Assembly: GCA_027364845.1 (NCBI GenBank)
Contig: DAHXOO010000004.1
Span: 51,841 to 115,840 of the forward strand
Source: Pseudomonadota bacterium
Lineage (GTDB): Bacteria; Pseudomonadota; Gammaproteobacteria; Acidiferrobacterales; UBA6901
DNA: 64,000 bases
Reading direction: 5' to 3'
Shown here piece after piece: positions 1-9,105 of the stretch. The translations under genes were made by a program, and so were the position numbers. The notes below the pieces were generated by a model that saw only the letters and a list, made by a program, of their open reading frames with translations, did no database searches and was not told the origin of the DNA. Numbering within the stretch: the stretch's first letter is position 1; the number at the start of each line of letters is the position of its first letter.

Positions 1-1849
1 GACCATTTTGTGTGTCGCGAACCTCGCACGCTCAGCCCAGCCAGTGGAGCTCGACTTGGCGCAATATCGCGGACGCGTTCCGCTGGAGCTCATGGGGCGC
101 ACCGCATTTCCTCCGGTCGGCAGTTTGCCCTATCTGCTGACGCTTCCGGGACACGGGTTCTACTGGTTTCAGCTGGTAAAGGATGCGGAAGTGCCCGCAT
201 GGCACGAGCAACGGCTCGCGATCGAAGAGCTTCCGGTGCTGGTGCTGTTCGACGGCTTGCACAGCCTGTTCCGCGACCGGGTCGTACCCTGGCGCATACG
301 CATGGCCGAAAAGCTGCGCACCCAACTCGAGATCGAAGTGTTCCCGAAGTTTGTCGCAACCCAACGCTGGTTCGGATTGAAAGAGCAGACGCCCGAGCGC
401 GTGTTGCTCGCCGACAATGCCGAATGGGGCGGGGATCCGGCGAAATGGCTGGTGACGATGCTGCGGATCGAGGCGGGTGGCGGCCTGGTCGAGACGTATT
501 TTGCCCCGTTTGCGCTGCTCTGGGACAGCGACGAGATGCGCGACCGCAGTCTGTCATCCGTGACGCTGGCGCGCGTGCGCCAGCAGGCGAGTACTGGTGT
601 GCTCACTGATGCTTTTTCCGACGACAGCTTCTGCCGCGCCGTGGTGGCCGCGACCGGCCGGCGCGAGCAGCTTCGCTGCACCGCGGGCACCATCCGGTTT
701 GTGCCGGCGGCTGCTTTCGAGAAAACCAAGGGCACGGTAGCACTGGAGGAATTGCCGGTGTCGGCACTAGGCACGAGAGGTAGCCACACCGCGGTGCGTT
801 TCGGCAGCCGACTGTTTCTCAGGGCCTATCGCCGCCTGCGGGCCGGACTGCACCCGGAGATCGAGTTCTGCCGCTTTCTCGGGGAAGTGGCGCATTTCAC
901 GCATAGCGTGCCGCTTGCCGGCCACGTCGTGTATACCGGTGATGATGGCGTGGTCGCGACGCTCGCCGTGATCCAGGGTTTCGTTGAGAACCAGGGGGAT
1001 GGCTGGAGTTATACGCTTTCCTACCTGGAACGCTTTCTTGAGCAGGAGCGCACACGCGGTTTGGCAAGGGCCGCGGCGATGGAGACAGAGACGCATGGCG
1101 CCTATTACTCCCTCATAAGCGTGCTTGGGCGCCGCACCGGCGAGCTGCATCTGGCGCTGGCCGCGCATGGCGACGACCCGGCGTTTGCCGCCGAACCCAT
1201 AAGACGCCAGGATCCGGAGGACTGGGTGGTGGATGCGCGTGCCGCGTTAACGGCTGCGCTCGAAGAGCTGGCGCAACAACAAATGGCGCTGGCCCCTGAG
1301 GTCCGTGAACAGGCGCGAACCATCCTGGACCGGCGCGCCGAGCTGCTGCAGCGCATTGACGCCGCTGGCCACACGCCGTCGAACGGTCTGAAGACGCGAC
1401 TCCACGGTGACCTCCGCCTGGCCAAGGTTCTGCTGGCGCAGAATGACTTTTTTATTATTGGGTTCGAAGGCGGTGCGGCGCGGATGCGTGCAGAGTATCG
1501 CGGAAAGCATTCGCCGCTGTGGGATGTGGCGAGCATGTTGCGCTCGTTGTCCGAAGTGTGCCCCGCGGCGCTTCTGGCCGGAACGCCTGGACGTCCCGAA
1601 GATGCGCGTTCGCTTGAACCGCTGCTTCGGACTTGGGAGCAGGGGGCGCGGCGCACTTTTCTTCAAGCCTATACTGAGACGACCCGCGACACCGGACTGC
1701 TGGGAGATCAGAGCGGTATGCCGGGACTGTTGGACATGTTCGAGCTTGAACAGGCCCTGTATGGGTTGCGCAGGGATCTGGATCAACGGCCGGAACGGAT
1801 ATCCTTTGCCTTGGGCGGAATCTCGGATCTCCTGGGTCCGCCAAAATAG
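1..1849 (+). CDS. treS: Trehalose synthase/maltokinase fusion, C-terminal part (5' end outside window)
   Basis: The reading frame is open from the first bases, so this is the 3' end of a longer gene; 615 residues are visible. About the first 95 residues match the C-terminal beta domain of TreS-type GH13 enzymes (NLARSAQPVELDL; the LPGHGFYWFQL motif). The rest is the maltokinase (Pep2/Mak) domain, starting at FVATQRWFGLKEQ. TreS isomerises maltose and trehalose; the fused maltokinase makes maltose-1-phosphate for GlgE-type glucan synthesis. The HGD catalytic motif is present (codons 1403-1411), but the usual HLGQVL reads RLAKVL and the Mg-binding Asp of the IIDFEG motif is Gly (codon 1460-1462), so kinase activity is doubtful. 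The next gene is channel-like, which fits an osmoadaptation setting (inference). Confidence 0.85.
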   Translation, partial: TILCVANLARSAQPVELDLAQYRGRVPLELMGRTAFPPVGSLPYLLTLPGHGFYWFQLVKDAEVPAWHEQRLAIEELPVLVLFDGLHSLFRDRVVPWRIRMAEKLRTQLEIEVFPKFVATQRWFGLKEQTPERVLLADNAEWGGDPAKWLVTMLRIEAGGGLVETYFAPFALLWDSDEMRDRSLSSVTLARVRQQASTGVLTDAFSDDSFCRAVVAATGRREQLRCTAGTIRFVPAAAFEKTKGTVALEELPVSALGTRGSHTAVRFGSRLFLRAYRRLRAGLHPEIEFCRFLGEVAHFTHSVPLAGHVVYTGDDGVVATLAVIQGFVENQGDGWSYTLSYLERFLEQERTRGLARAAAMETETHGAYYSLISVLGRRTGELHLALAAHGDDPAFAAEPIRRQDPEDWVVDARAALTAALEELAQQQMALAPEVREQARTILDRRAELLQRIDAAGHTPSNGLKTRLHGDLRLAKVLLAQNDFFIIGFEGGAARMRAEYRGKHSPLWDVASMLRSLSEVCPAALLAGTPGRPEDARSLEPLLRTWEQGARRTFLQAYTETTRDTGLLGDQSGMPGLLDMFELEQALYGLRRDLDQRPERISFALGGISDLLGPPK

Positions 1850-2031
1850 CCCAGGCGTTCCCGCCGTCTTGAAGTAAAGATTCCGCCAGGATTGATTCGC
1901 CGGGCTGACCGCGCGTGGTGCATCCCATTTCGCTTTGATGCTGCGGACCTTTGGAAGAGCAGGATGTGCAAAGCACATATCACGCACGAATCACTTTGTA
2001 AACGACGACGCTGAAGCGATAGGAGGGTGTC

Positions 2032-2721
2032 ATGGTAACAGTAGGCATATCATTGGAACCGGTGCGCACGTTCCTGGCTCAGGCCGGGGCGTTGCTGCCG
2101 AAGCTGGTACTTGCAATCGTCATCCTGCTGGTCGGTTGGCTATTGGCGAAGTTGCTGCGCCTCGCGGTGGCCAAGGGGCTTCGCGCGATCAACTTTCATA
2201 TCCTCACGGAGCGTGCCGGGATCGACGGTTTCCTGCGGCAGGGCGGCATAGCAACCGATACCAGTGGAGTACTGGTGCTGCTGCTGTACTGGCTGGTGAT
2301 TCTGGCAGCGCTTATGATCGCGTTCAACAGCCTTGGCCTCACGCACGTGACGGAAGTCGTGGGGCGCGTCGCGCTGTTCATTCCGGACGTGATCCTGGCA
2401 GTGCTGATCCTTGCCTTCGGCGGCTATTTCGCCCGATTCGTCGACCGGACCATCACTGCCTACGGGAAGAACGTCGGCGTCGCCGACGCTGAGCTGCTGG
2501 GGCAGCTGGCGCGCTATGCGGTTCTGGTATTTGTCGTGCTGATGGCGCTCGAACAGGTACAGGTCGAAACGCAGCTGGTTCATCAAAGCTTCCTTATTCT
2601 GCTCACCGGGGTCGTGCTCGCAGCGGCGTTGGCCTTCGGACTCGGTGGACAGCAGTGGGCTGCAAAAATGCTGGAACATTGGTTCCCCACCAAAGACCCA
2701 CAGGAACGCAAAGACGGATGA
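2032..2721 (+). CDS. Conserved-TM-helix membrane protein, MscS-channel-like
   Basis: The product is 229 residues with about five hydrophobic segments (residues ~22-45, 80-105, 115-135, 160-180 and 190-210). Each amphipathic Gly/Ala-rich helix resembles the conserved TM helix repeat of small mechanosensitive-channel-related proteins (for example PKLVLAIVILLVGWLLAKLL and LAAALAFGLGGQQWAAKML). There is no large cytoplasmic MscS beta domain, so this is the short helix-only class. A good ribosome binding site (TAGGAGGG) precedes the ATG. It probably sits in the inner membrane. A role in osmotic adjustment is inferred from the trehalose gene upstream; transport activity is not proven by sequence. 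Confidence 0.7.
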   Translation: MVTVGISLEPVRTFLAQAGALLPKLVLAIVILLVGWLLAKLLRLAVAKGLRAINFHILTERAGIDGFLRQGGIATDTSGVLVLLLYWLVILAALMIAFNSLGLTHVTEVVGRVALFIPDVILAVLILAFGGYFARFVDRTITAYGKNVGVADAELLGQLARYAVLVFVVLMALEQVQVETQLVHQSFLILLTGVVLAAALAFGLGGQQWAAKMLEHWFPTKDPQERKDG

Positions 2722-3194
2722 TCAGGCGGACTCTGGGTTGGCCTCAGCCGCTGCTACGGAGCCGACTTCGCCGTCGCTCGGTCAGCAAGCTCCTGGGCGG
2801 GTGGTATCCCCCATGAGACCTGCCGCCATGTGCCGTCAAACCGGCGCCCGTCTTGAACCGGGAGTTTTTGAACCTTATGACTTTCCTTGCGGCCTTAGGT
2901 ACAATGCGGCTCCGCAAAATTGCCGGTGGGTCGATGGATCGTAGACCAACCGTGGCGAACACGGAGGTGCCGAGCCGGACCCGCGCCGTCGGGCGAGTCG
3001 GGGTAGCGCTTCCCCGCGTGCGCGGATGCGCGGTGCAGCCATCGATGGCGGAAGGCAAGGTCCATTGCTTCCGCCGCGTTCCGGAAAACAGCGGGCGCAC
3101 GGTTTGCCGGGACCTGCGATAGCGGATGCCGCGGGCCTGCTGGCTGCGATCCAGGTTGAATTGCAGTCATGCCTCATCATGCAAGGGGGAGAGT
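2722..3194. other. Intergenic region, 473 bp, no gene seen
   Basis: Short open frames here overlap on both strands and none has a family resemblance or a convincing ribosome binding site. No terminator hairpin with a T tract was seen after the upstream gene. The promoter of the downstream lipoprotein gene is expected here but I cannot place it. Confidence 0.4.
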
Positions 3195-4907
3195 GTGCGT
3201 TTCGCCGTCCGTTTCATCCGTGCCGTCGCGCTTCTCTGGATCGTTGCCGCACTGTCGGCATGCGGTACCGGTAACCAGCAACCGGTTGCCAGCGTTTCCA
3301 CCAACAGCATCAACTTTTTCGCCGCCAGCCCGGACGATCCGACGCCAGCCTCTCAGACCGTCAGTGCCAGTGTCAGCCCCGGCACCGTGTCGATCGCGAT
3401 TCTGCATGGCGGAAGCGCCATCGCCGACGCCACCTACACCCTGTCGGGCAACACGGCGCAGATCGTCGTCGATCCTGCATCACCCAGCTCCCTCGGCGCC
3501 GGGGTATTCCACGGTACGATCACCGTAACCGGCTACAGCTGCGGGAATCCCAGCTGTAGCCAGCTGGTTTCGGGCAATTCGCAGGTTATCACTGCCACCT
3601 ATGGTATCCCGCCGATCGTGCGCTATGTCGCGCCTTATGTCGGAACGTTCGTTGCGCCGAACACCACTGCTAGTGGTACGGTAATCATTCGTGGCCAGGG
3701 CTTCGAGCAGTTTCCGGTGCAGAATGTCACGTTCAACGGTAGTTCGGCCAGCTCGTTCAGCGTCACGAGTGACACCGAGATCCAGGCGAGCTATTCGGCG
3801 CTGCCGGCCGGCACCTACTCGGTTGAGATCGTTGCCCCGAGTAGCCCGGGAACCACTATCAAGTCCGAGGCCAACCTGGTAGTCGTCAAGGGGCCGAGCT
3901 ATGCTGCCACGACGCTCCCCTATCCGACCGGCACCACCGGGGTGGAGGTGGAACAGCTGCTGTACGATGCGCAGAGGCAGGCACTGCTGCTGGCCGTGAA
4001 CAACACACCCTCGGGCCCTGAGGTGCTGCGCTACGCCTACGTGCCAGGGTCGGGGAGCTGGACTTCCAATACGCCTGAGCCCATCACGAGCCTCTCCGAC
4101 ATCGCGCTGTCGACGGACGGCAATAAGCTGCTGGCACTGTCCCAGCAGCAGCTGATCCAGCTCGATCCGGCTTTACTTTCACCGCTGACCACGCCCACGC
4201 CCAACCCCACCCTGGCGCCCGCGGGAGTCAACTTCAAGAACTTGGCGGTGGCCAACGATGGCAATGCCATCATCACGACCGGGAACGGGCTTTTGGTCAG
4301 CACTGCGACGCCACTTTATCTGTATGCCGCGCGCAGCCCGGCGTTTACTCAGTCATCGACCACGCCCAGTCTCGATAACGCGACCCCTGGTGCCTCTGCC
4401 GACGGATCAATCATTGCGTTGGAACAGGGAGACGCTTCCGCTGCCACGGTACCCGACGCCTACCAGTACACTGCCGCCTCCGAAACTTTTGCCGCCACCA
4501 GTGCGGCGATCAATGCGTACAATTCGACCATTCAGAATTCGATCGCTCCGGCGCTTGACCGGTCTGCGACCCATATCGTGCTCAACGGGACAAACGTCTA
4601 CGGTAACGGCTTCAATTTTCTTGGCACTCTGCCCAGCACGACGCTCGCCGTGGTCGTCAACCCTGATGCAAGCTGCGCCTACACATTCGATTCGAGCAAC
4701 GGCGGACAGATACTGACTTTCAATCTGGCCACGAGCCCCGGTGGTGGCGCATTTTCCCAGGTCGGGACGGGGCTGACGCTGACCAGCAGCCCCGGTACCG
4801 GTGGAATGATCAAGATGGCCATCAGCCCCGATGGCGGCACGTTGTTTATCGCGGGCAGCAGCCAGATCGTGATTGAGCCGTCGCCGTCCCAGTTACAGTG
4901 CCCATAA
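3195..4907 (+). CDS. Secreted lipoprotein with IPT/TIG domain and propeller-like repeats
   Basis: I chose the GTG at 3195 because AAGGGGGA lies just upstream and translation from it gives a clean lipoprotein signal: positive MRFAVRF, a hydrophobic stretch, then LSAC as lipobox. The product is 570 residues. Residues ~40-125 look like an Ig-like domain. Residues ~135-220 resemble an IPT/TIG fold (GTVIIRGQGF, VTFNGSSASSFSV, LPAGTYSVEIV). Residues ~230-560 are low-complexity, Thr/Ser/Pro-rich repeats with a beta-propeller look (LSTDGNKLLALSQQQL, AISPDGGTLFIAGSSQ). It is probably anchored in the outer membrane, facing periplasm or surface. The next gene follows within 11 nt, so the two are likely co-transcribed. 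Binding partner unknown. Confidence 0.75.
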   Translation: MRFAVRFIRAVALLWIVAALSACGTGNQQPVASVSTNSINFFAASPDDPTPASQTVSASVSPGTVSIAILHGGSAIADATYTLSGNTAQIVVDPASPSSLGAGVFHGTITVTGYSCGNPSCSQLVSGNSQVITATYGIPPIVRYVAPYVGTFVAPNTTASGTVIIRGQGFEQFPVQNVTFNGSSASSFSVTSDTEIQASYSALPAGTYSVEIVAPSSPGTTIKSEANLVVVKGPSYAATTLPYPTGTTGVEVEQLLYDAQRQALLLAVNNTPSGPEVLRYAYVPGSGSWTSNTPEPITSLSDIALSTDGNKLLALSQQQLIQLDPALLSPLTTPTPNPTLAPAGVNFKNLAVANDGNAIITTGNGLLVSTATPLYLYAARSPAFTQSSTTPSLDNATPGASADGSIIALEQGDASAATVPDAYQYTAASETFAATSAAINAYNSTIQNSIAPALDRSATHIVLNGTNVYGNGFNFLGTLPSTTLAVVVNPDASCAYTFDSSNGGQILTFNLATSPGGGAFSQVGTGLTLTSSPGTGGMIKMAISPDGGTLFIAGSSQIVIEPSPSQLQCP

Positions 4908-4918
4908 CGAGACAACCC

Positions 4919-5701
4919 ATGAAACGCCTTTTTCTCGCCGGCCTGCTCCTGGTGTATGGCGGCAGCGCGCTCGCCGATCCGCCGGCCGTGAAAGCAACGA
5001 ATTATCAGCTCGGTTATGAGTCCGGGGACATCAATACGGTTGGCGGCAGCGATAGCCGCGTCAACGCCGTCGACGGCAGTATTACGTTCCCGCTGGCCGG
5101 CTATCTCGGGGCCTCGGTCTCCGGGTCCTATGCCCGCTACAGTCTTGCGGCGAACTTCGCGTCCCAGGGCAGTGGCCTGACCTTAGCGAGTTCCCTGCCT
5201 AATTGCACCATGATCGACAAAGGGTTGAACGCGGACCTGTTTGTACGCGATCCGTCCGTCGGCCGGATTAGCGCTGGCTACGGCGAGGGGAAGGCCATGG
5301 CACATTGCGAGTCGACTTTTCTCAACAGCGGCAGCGAAAAGCTTGACGCGAAGAATCTAGTCGCCGCCACCGAGTACTATCTGTCCCGGTTCACGATCGG
5401 GTTTTCGTGGAACCAGACTCGGTTCAGCTCAGTGGACCGGTTCAACAGCGACAGCCTGACAGGCAGCTGGTATCCCACGAACATCCTACGCGTCGATTTG
5501 TCGTCCTATGGGCAGGATTTGAAAAACACCTACAGTCTTGGGGTCGAATATCAGCCGCAATTCTTCGATAACTCCTCGGGTCTGTGGTTCACCTACACGA
5601 GGCGGCACCAGACCGTCACGAACAACACCTTCATGGTCGGGATTCGGTATTATTTCGGCAGACGCGTCGATCTGTTGACGCGCGACCGTGAATACCGGTA
5701 G
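4919..5701 (+). CDS. Outer-membrane beta-barrel protein of unknown function
   Basis: The ATG at 4919 gives a cleavable signal peptide (MKRLFLAGLLLVYGGSALA) followed by 240 residues of alternating aromatic/polar beta strands ending RYYFGRR, the look of an outer-membrane barrel. Strands such as FTIGFSWNQTRFSS and SLGVEYQPQFF are amphipathic. A GTG 21 nt upstream is in frame but would spoil the signal peptide. It lies 11 nt after the lipoprotein gene, so a surface complex of lipoprotein and barrel is plausible (inference). I do not recognise a named family. Confidence 0.65.
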   Translation: MKRLFLAGLLLVYGGSALADPPAVKATNYQLGYESGDINTVGGSDSRVNAVDGSITFPLAGYLGASVSGSYARYSLAANFASQGSGLTLASSLPNCTMIDKGLNADLFVRDPSVGRISAGYGEGKAMAHCESTFLNSGSEKLDAKNLVAATEYYLSRFTIGFSWNQTRFSSVDRFNSDSLTGSWYPTNILRVDLSSYGQDLKNTYSLGVEYQPQFFDNSSGLWFTYTRRHQTVTNNTFMVGIRYYFGRRVDLLTRDREYR

Positions 5702-5830
5702 CGTCCGGGATACCATATTCCGCCGGCGGTTCCCGGGTGAAGGAGCGGCGCTGTAAGGCCGGGTGTGGTCACGTGGCAGGCAGCGCTACCGGGATGAGGC
5801 TTTACTCGTGATGACGCTAAAAGGGGGCCG

Positions 5831-6196
5831 GTGGTGACCGAGGATGTGCCGAAGGACGCTGGTGATAACGGCGAGATGAAGCGCCTGGTCAGGTTGGCCA
5901 CGGCCGTCTACGTTTTGCAGGCGCTGGGCCTGGTGTTGCCGGTCTGCCTGGTCGTCGCGGTGATCATTGATTACGTCAAACTGCCCGATACTGCCGGCAC
6001 TTGGATCGAGTCCCATTTCCGCTGGCAAATACGCACGTTCTGGGTAGCGGTGGTGCTGATGGTGCTGGGCATCGCCAGCTTCCTCTTTGTCGTCGGCTAT
6101 TTCATTCTTCTCGGCACCTGCGTATGGGTGATCTACCGCGTCGTCAAGGGGTGGCTCTACCTGAACGACCGCAGGGAGCTTGCCCGCAAATCGTGA
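5831..6196 (+). CDS. Small inner-membrane protein (DUF4870-like)
   Basis: The product is 121 residues with a hydrophilic N-terminus and three hydrophobic segments (about residues 23-47, 70-92 and 96-110). The pattern of a short cytoplasmic lead followed by three helices, with FVVGYFILLGTCVWVIYRVVKGWLYL at the end, resembles membrane proteins of the DUF4870 type common in gammaproteobacteria. The start is GTG, preceded by AAGGGGG; a second in-frame GTG follows immediately. tsaB begins 65 bp downstream on the same strand. Function unknown. Confidence 0.6.
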   Translation: MVTEDVPKDAGDNGEMKRLVRLATAVYVLQALGLVLPVCLVVAVIIDYVKLPDTAGTWIESHFRWQIRTFWVAVVLMVLGIASFLFVVGYFILLGTCVWVIYRVVKGWLYLNDRRELARKS

Positions 6197-6261
6197 GGGT
6201 AGCCGCTGCCTGCGGCAAGTGTGCGTGATATCATGGACCGCACCACCAGCGACAACCGCTC

Positions 6262-6936
6262 TTGAAGATTCTGGCTCTGGATACCTCCACGACAGCCTGT
6301 TCTGTCGCCCTCTGGGACGATGGGCGGGTGCACGAACGCTTCGAGCTTGGCGAACAGCACTCACATCGCATCCTGCCCATGATCGACGCATTGCTGGGCG
6401 ATGCCGGCCTGCGGCTGGCGGGTCTCGATGCTCTGGCTTTCGGACGCGGTCCCGGATCCTTCACCGGTTTGCGCATAAGCGCTGCAGTTGCGCAGGGCCT
6501 GGGGTTCGCCGCGGACCTGCCTGTCGTTCCGGTTTCGTCTCTGGCGGCGCTTGCTCAGGGCACGACGCAGGAGCGTGTGCTGGTGGCGATGGATGCGCGC
6601 ATGAACCAGGTGTACTGGGGGATTTATGTGCGTGACGCGCAGTTGCGTCCGCGTCTCGTGGGCGACGAGCTCGTCGCCGCACCGGCGGACTTCCCCGATC
6701 CTCAGGGGTCGGGATGGTGGGGTGCAGGCAGTGGCTGGGATCTGTACGCTGAGCGGCTGCTGGCGCGCTGGCCGGATCAGGTGATCGGCTGGACACCGCA
6801 GTGCTTTCCGCATGCGCGCGATGTCGCCATTCTCGGCGCGGCCGGGTTTGTCGCAGGCGAAGCACTACCGGCTGAGCGTGCGCTGCCGGTTTATGTGCGC
6901 GACGACGTGGCGAAAAGAAAATCCGCTGACCGCTGA
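6262..6936 (+). CDS. tsaB: tRNA t6A biosynthesis protein TsaB
   Basis: The product is 224 residues, the usual TsaB length. The N-terminal ASKHA-type motif (MKILALDTSTTACSVAL) and the region HSHRILPMIDALL followed by FGRGPGSFTGLRIS are diagnostic. TsaB is the non-catalytic partner of TsaD in making threonylcarbamoyl-adenosine at position 37 of ANN-decoding tRNAs in the cytoplasm. The start is TTG at 6262; no in-frame ATG lies before the conserved N-terminus. The usual neighbours of tsaB are not present. Confidence 0.9.
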   Translation: MKILALDTSTTACSVALWDDGRVHERFELGEQHSHRILPMIDALLGDAGLRLAGLDALAFGRGPGSFTGLRISAAVAQGLGFAADLPVVPVSSLAALAQGTTQERVLVAMDARMNQVYWGIYVRDAQLRPRLVGDELVAAPADFPDPQGSGWWGAGSGWDLYAERLLARWPDQVIGWTPQCFPHARDVAILGAAGFVAGEALPAERALPVYVRDDVAKRKSADR

Positions 6937-6986
6937 ATCTGCTGATCGGGTTGGCAGCCCGTGCGCCGCCGCGGGGGGACGGAACC

Positions 6987-8301
6987 ATGCAAAGCGACCT
7001 GAAGGCCCTTGAGTTCGAGGCAGTGCGACGGCTGCTGGAGAAGCTGACGTCCACACCCTATGGCGCGGAGGCCGCGCGGCACATCGAGCCGGCTCCCGAG
7101 CTAAGCGTAGCGCGTGCCATGCTTGCGGCGGTCACGGCGGCGCGTGTCGCGCTCGATGCGGGCGAAGCGCCAGTGCTCACGGAAGTTCCGGACGTACGCG
7201 CAGCGCTACGGCAGGCATCCCAGTCCGGAACGGCTCTGTCAGGCACGGCACTGCGCAACCTGCGGCAGGTGCTTGCGACGATCAGTGGCCTGCGATCGGC
7301 GGTAGCGGCGCATCCTGGTCTTTATCCCGGCCCCATAGAGCATCTGGATCCGCCACCGCCGGTGGTGCAACGGCTGGACCGCACCATTCTCGCCTCGGGA
7401 CGTGTGCGTGAAGAACCGCGCCGAGGCGCTTTCCGGACAACAGGAGGTCGAGATCCAGGCGCTGCTGCGCGAGGTGACCGAGTTTCTGCGGGGTCATCTC
7501 GCCGTCCTCGGCCGGATGCTCGACGCTCTGACCTGGATCGATCTGGCCCTGGCCGCGGGGAAGCTGAGTGCGCAGTTCAATGCACATGCGCCGCAGATGG
7601 TCGATGTTCCGCGAATACAGCTCGATCGGGCCTATCATCCGGCACTGCTGCTGCAATTCGCCGGCGGCCAAGGACCTCGCCCGGTGCCCCTGAGCGTGAC
7701 GCTCGATGCGCACCAGCCCATGCTGATCATTACCGGCCCGAATACCGGTGGCAAGACTGTGGTTCTCAAGACCGTCGGTTTGCTGGTGACCATGGCACAT
7801 TGCGGGCTGCACATTCCGGCTGACGGCGATTGCATCATCGGCGATTTCAGCCGAGTGATCGTCGACATCGGCGACCCGCAGAGCTTTTATCACCATCTGT
7901 CCACCTTTGCCGGCCATGTGGAAGCGCTCAAGCGCATCCTGCGCGATGCCGGCCGTGGCACGCTGGTGCTGCTCGATGAACTTGGCACCGGCACCGACCC
8001 GGAGGAGGGCGCGGCTCTGGCCATGGCGGTACTGGATGAACTTGCCGCACGGCATGTTCAGGGCATCGTGACAACCCATCTCGCGCCGCTCAAGGCGTTC
8101 GCCGCGCACCATGACTGGTTGACCAATGCGTCGATGGCGTTCGACGAAGCACGGCTGCAACCCACCTATCAATTGCAGATCGGCACGACCGGACGCTCTC
8201 TGGGGCTTGTCATCGCCAGGAAAAACGGGCTGCCGCAGGAAGTTGTGGAACGCGCGCAGGCATACCTGCGCCGCATGGCGACGCCGCAGGACAGTGGATA
8301 A
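6987..8301 (+). pseudogene. mutS2: MutS2-family ATPase, internally deleted and frameshifted
   Basis: The N-terminal part (6987 to about 7410) reads as a typical MutS2 start (LKALEFEAVRRLLEKL) and ends in a helix normally followed by the lever/clamp core. A second frame takes over at about 7402-7415 and runs to 8301 with the ATPase domain: Walker A GPNTGGKT, the DIGDPQSF segment, Walker B LVLLDELGTGTDP and TTHLAPLK. About 80-85 residues expected between the two halves (the RYVLPVK...GIVHD...FVEP region of relatives) are missing, and the frame changes at the join. The C-terminal linker and Smr nuclease domain are also absent. The 3' half could still be translated from a GTG near 7402 as a bare ATPase domain. 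MutS2 acts in recombination control and ribosome rescue; this copy is probably dead. Confidence 0.75.
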
Positions 8302-8428
8302 CCGGGGGCATCCTTCGGCCCGTGGTTGCGCCTCGCTGCCTGTCATGCCGGAACGCTGTCTGCGGATACGGACTGCATGGCGTCATGCCTGTGACGAGGA
8401 AGGAGCTGGTCACCGGACCGGAACGAAA

Positions 8429-8450
8429 CCCGCTTTTCAAATGAAGCGGG
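8429..8450 (-). terminator. Possible weak terminator of the hyf-like operon
   Basis: A 7-bp perfect stem (CCCGCTT / AAGCGGG) with an 8-nt loop lies about 35 bp beyond the last gene of the minus-strand operon. Read on the minus strand the stem is followed by TTTCGTT, a poor T tract, so termination may be weak. Confidence 0.35.
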
Positions 8451-8484
8451 AATCCAGCACACGGCTAGTGATGAGTTGCTTTGG

Positions 8485-9024
8485 TCAAACCTGGACGAAC
8501 GATCTACAATCCTTGCGTGCACCGATGGCTTCGAGTATCCCACGCATGAGATCAAGCGGCGTGGGCGGACAGCCGGTGATGACCGCGTCCACCGGAACCA
8601 CCTTCGACACGGGACCGGCGCAGGCATAGCTGACGCCGAATTCGCCGCCGTTGGCGCCGCAGTCGCCGATAGCGATCACCAGCTTGGGGTCGGGGGTGGC
8701 TGCGTGCACCCGGCGCAAGGCTTCTTCCATGTGTCGCGATACCGGCCCGGTTACCAGCAGCATGTCGGCATGACGCGGGCTGGCGACGAAATGCACGCCG
8801 AAGCGTTCGATGCCGTAGTATGGATTGTTGAGCGCCTGGATCTCAAGTTCACAGCCGTTGCACGAGCCTGCATCCACCTGGCGGATCGCCAGACTTCCAC
8901 GGAAGCGTTCGCCTACCGCCGCCTTCAGCCGGTCGCCAACCTGGCTCAGTGCCGGATCGTCCCACGGCGACAGGCGCTCGGTGATAATGCCGATACGCTG
9001 CACTTTTCCGAGAATTCTCAGCAT
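8485..9024 (-). CDS. hyfI: Hydrogenase-4/Ehr-like small subunit, NuoB-like Fe-S protein
   Basis: The product is 179 residues of the NuoB/HyfI family. The four cysteines expected to hold the N2-type [4Fe-4S] cluster are visible: C55 and C58 in GSCNGCELE, C122 in GDCGANGG and C152 in TGCPPTP. It should pair with the HyfG-like protein encoded just upstream and form the connecting electron-transfer module at the membrane. It is the last gene of the operon, 81 bp after hyfG, with GAGG as a ribosome binding site before the ATG. The complex context argues against an ordinary complex I, which would carry the nuo gene order. Confidence 0.85.
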   Translation of the reverse strand: MLRILGKVQRIGIITERLSPWDDPALSQVGDRLKAAVGERFRGSLAIRQVDAGSCNGCELEIQALNNPYYGIERFGVHFVASPRHADMLLVTGPVSRHMEEALRRVHAATPDPKLVIAIGDCGANGGEFGVSYACAGPVSKVVPVDAVITGCPPTPLDLMRGILEAIGARKDCRSFVQV

Positions 9025-9105
9025 GGATCCGAAACCTCGCGTTCCGCTGTTGCGGATTTTGTCACCATCTTCATGCCCAAGCGGCGCACGGGAGCGATGC
9101 GTCCA

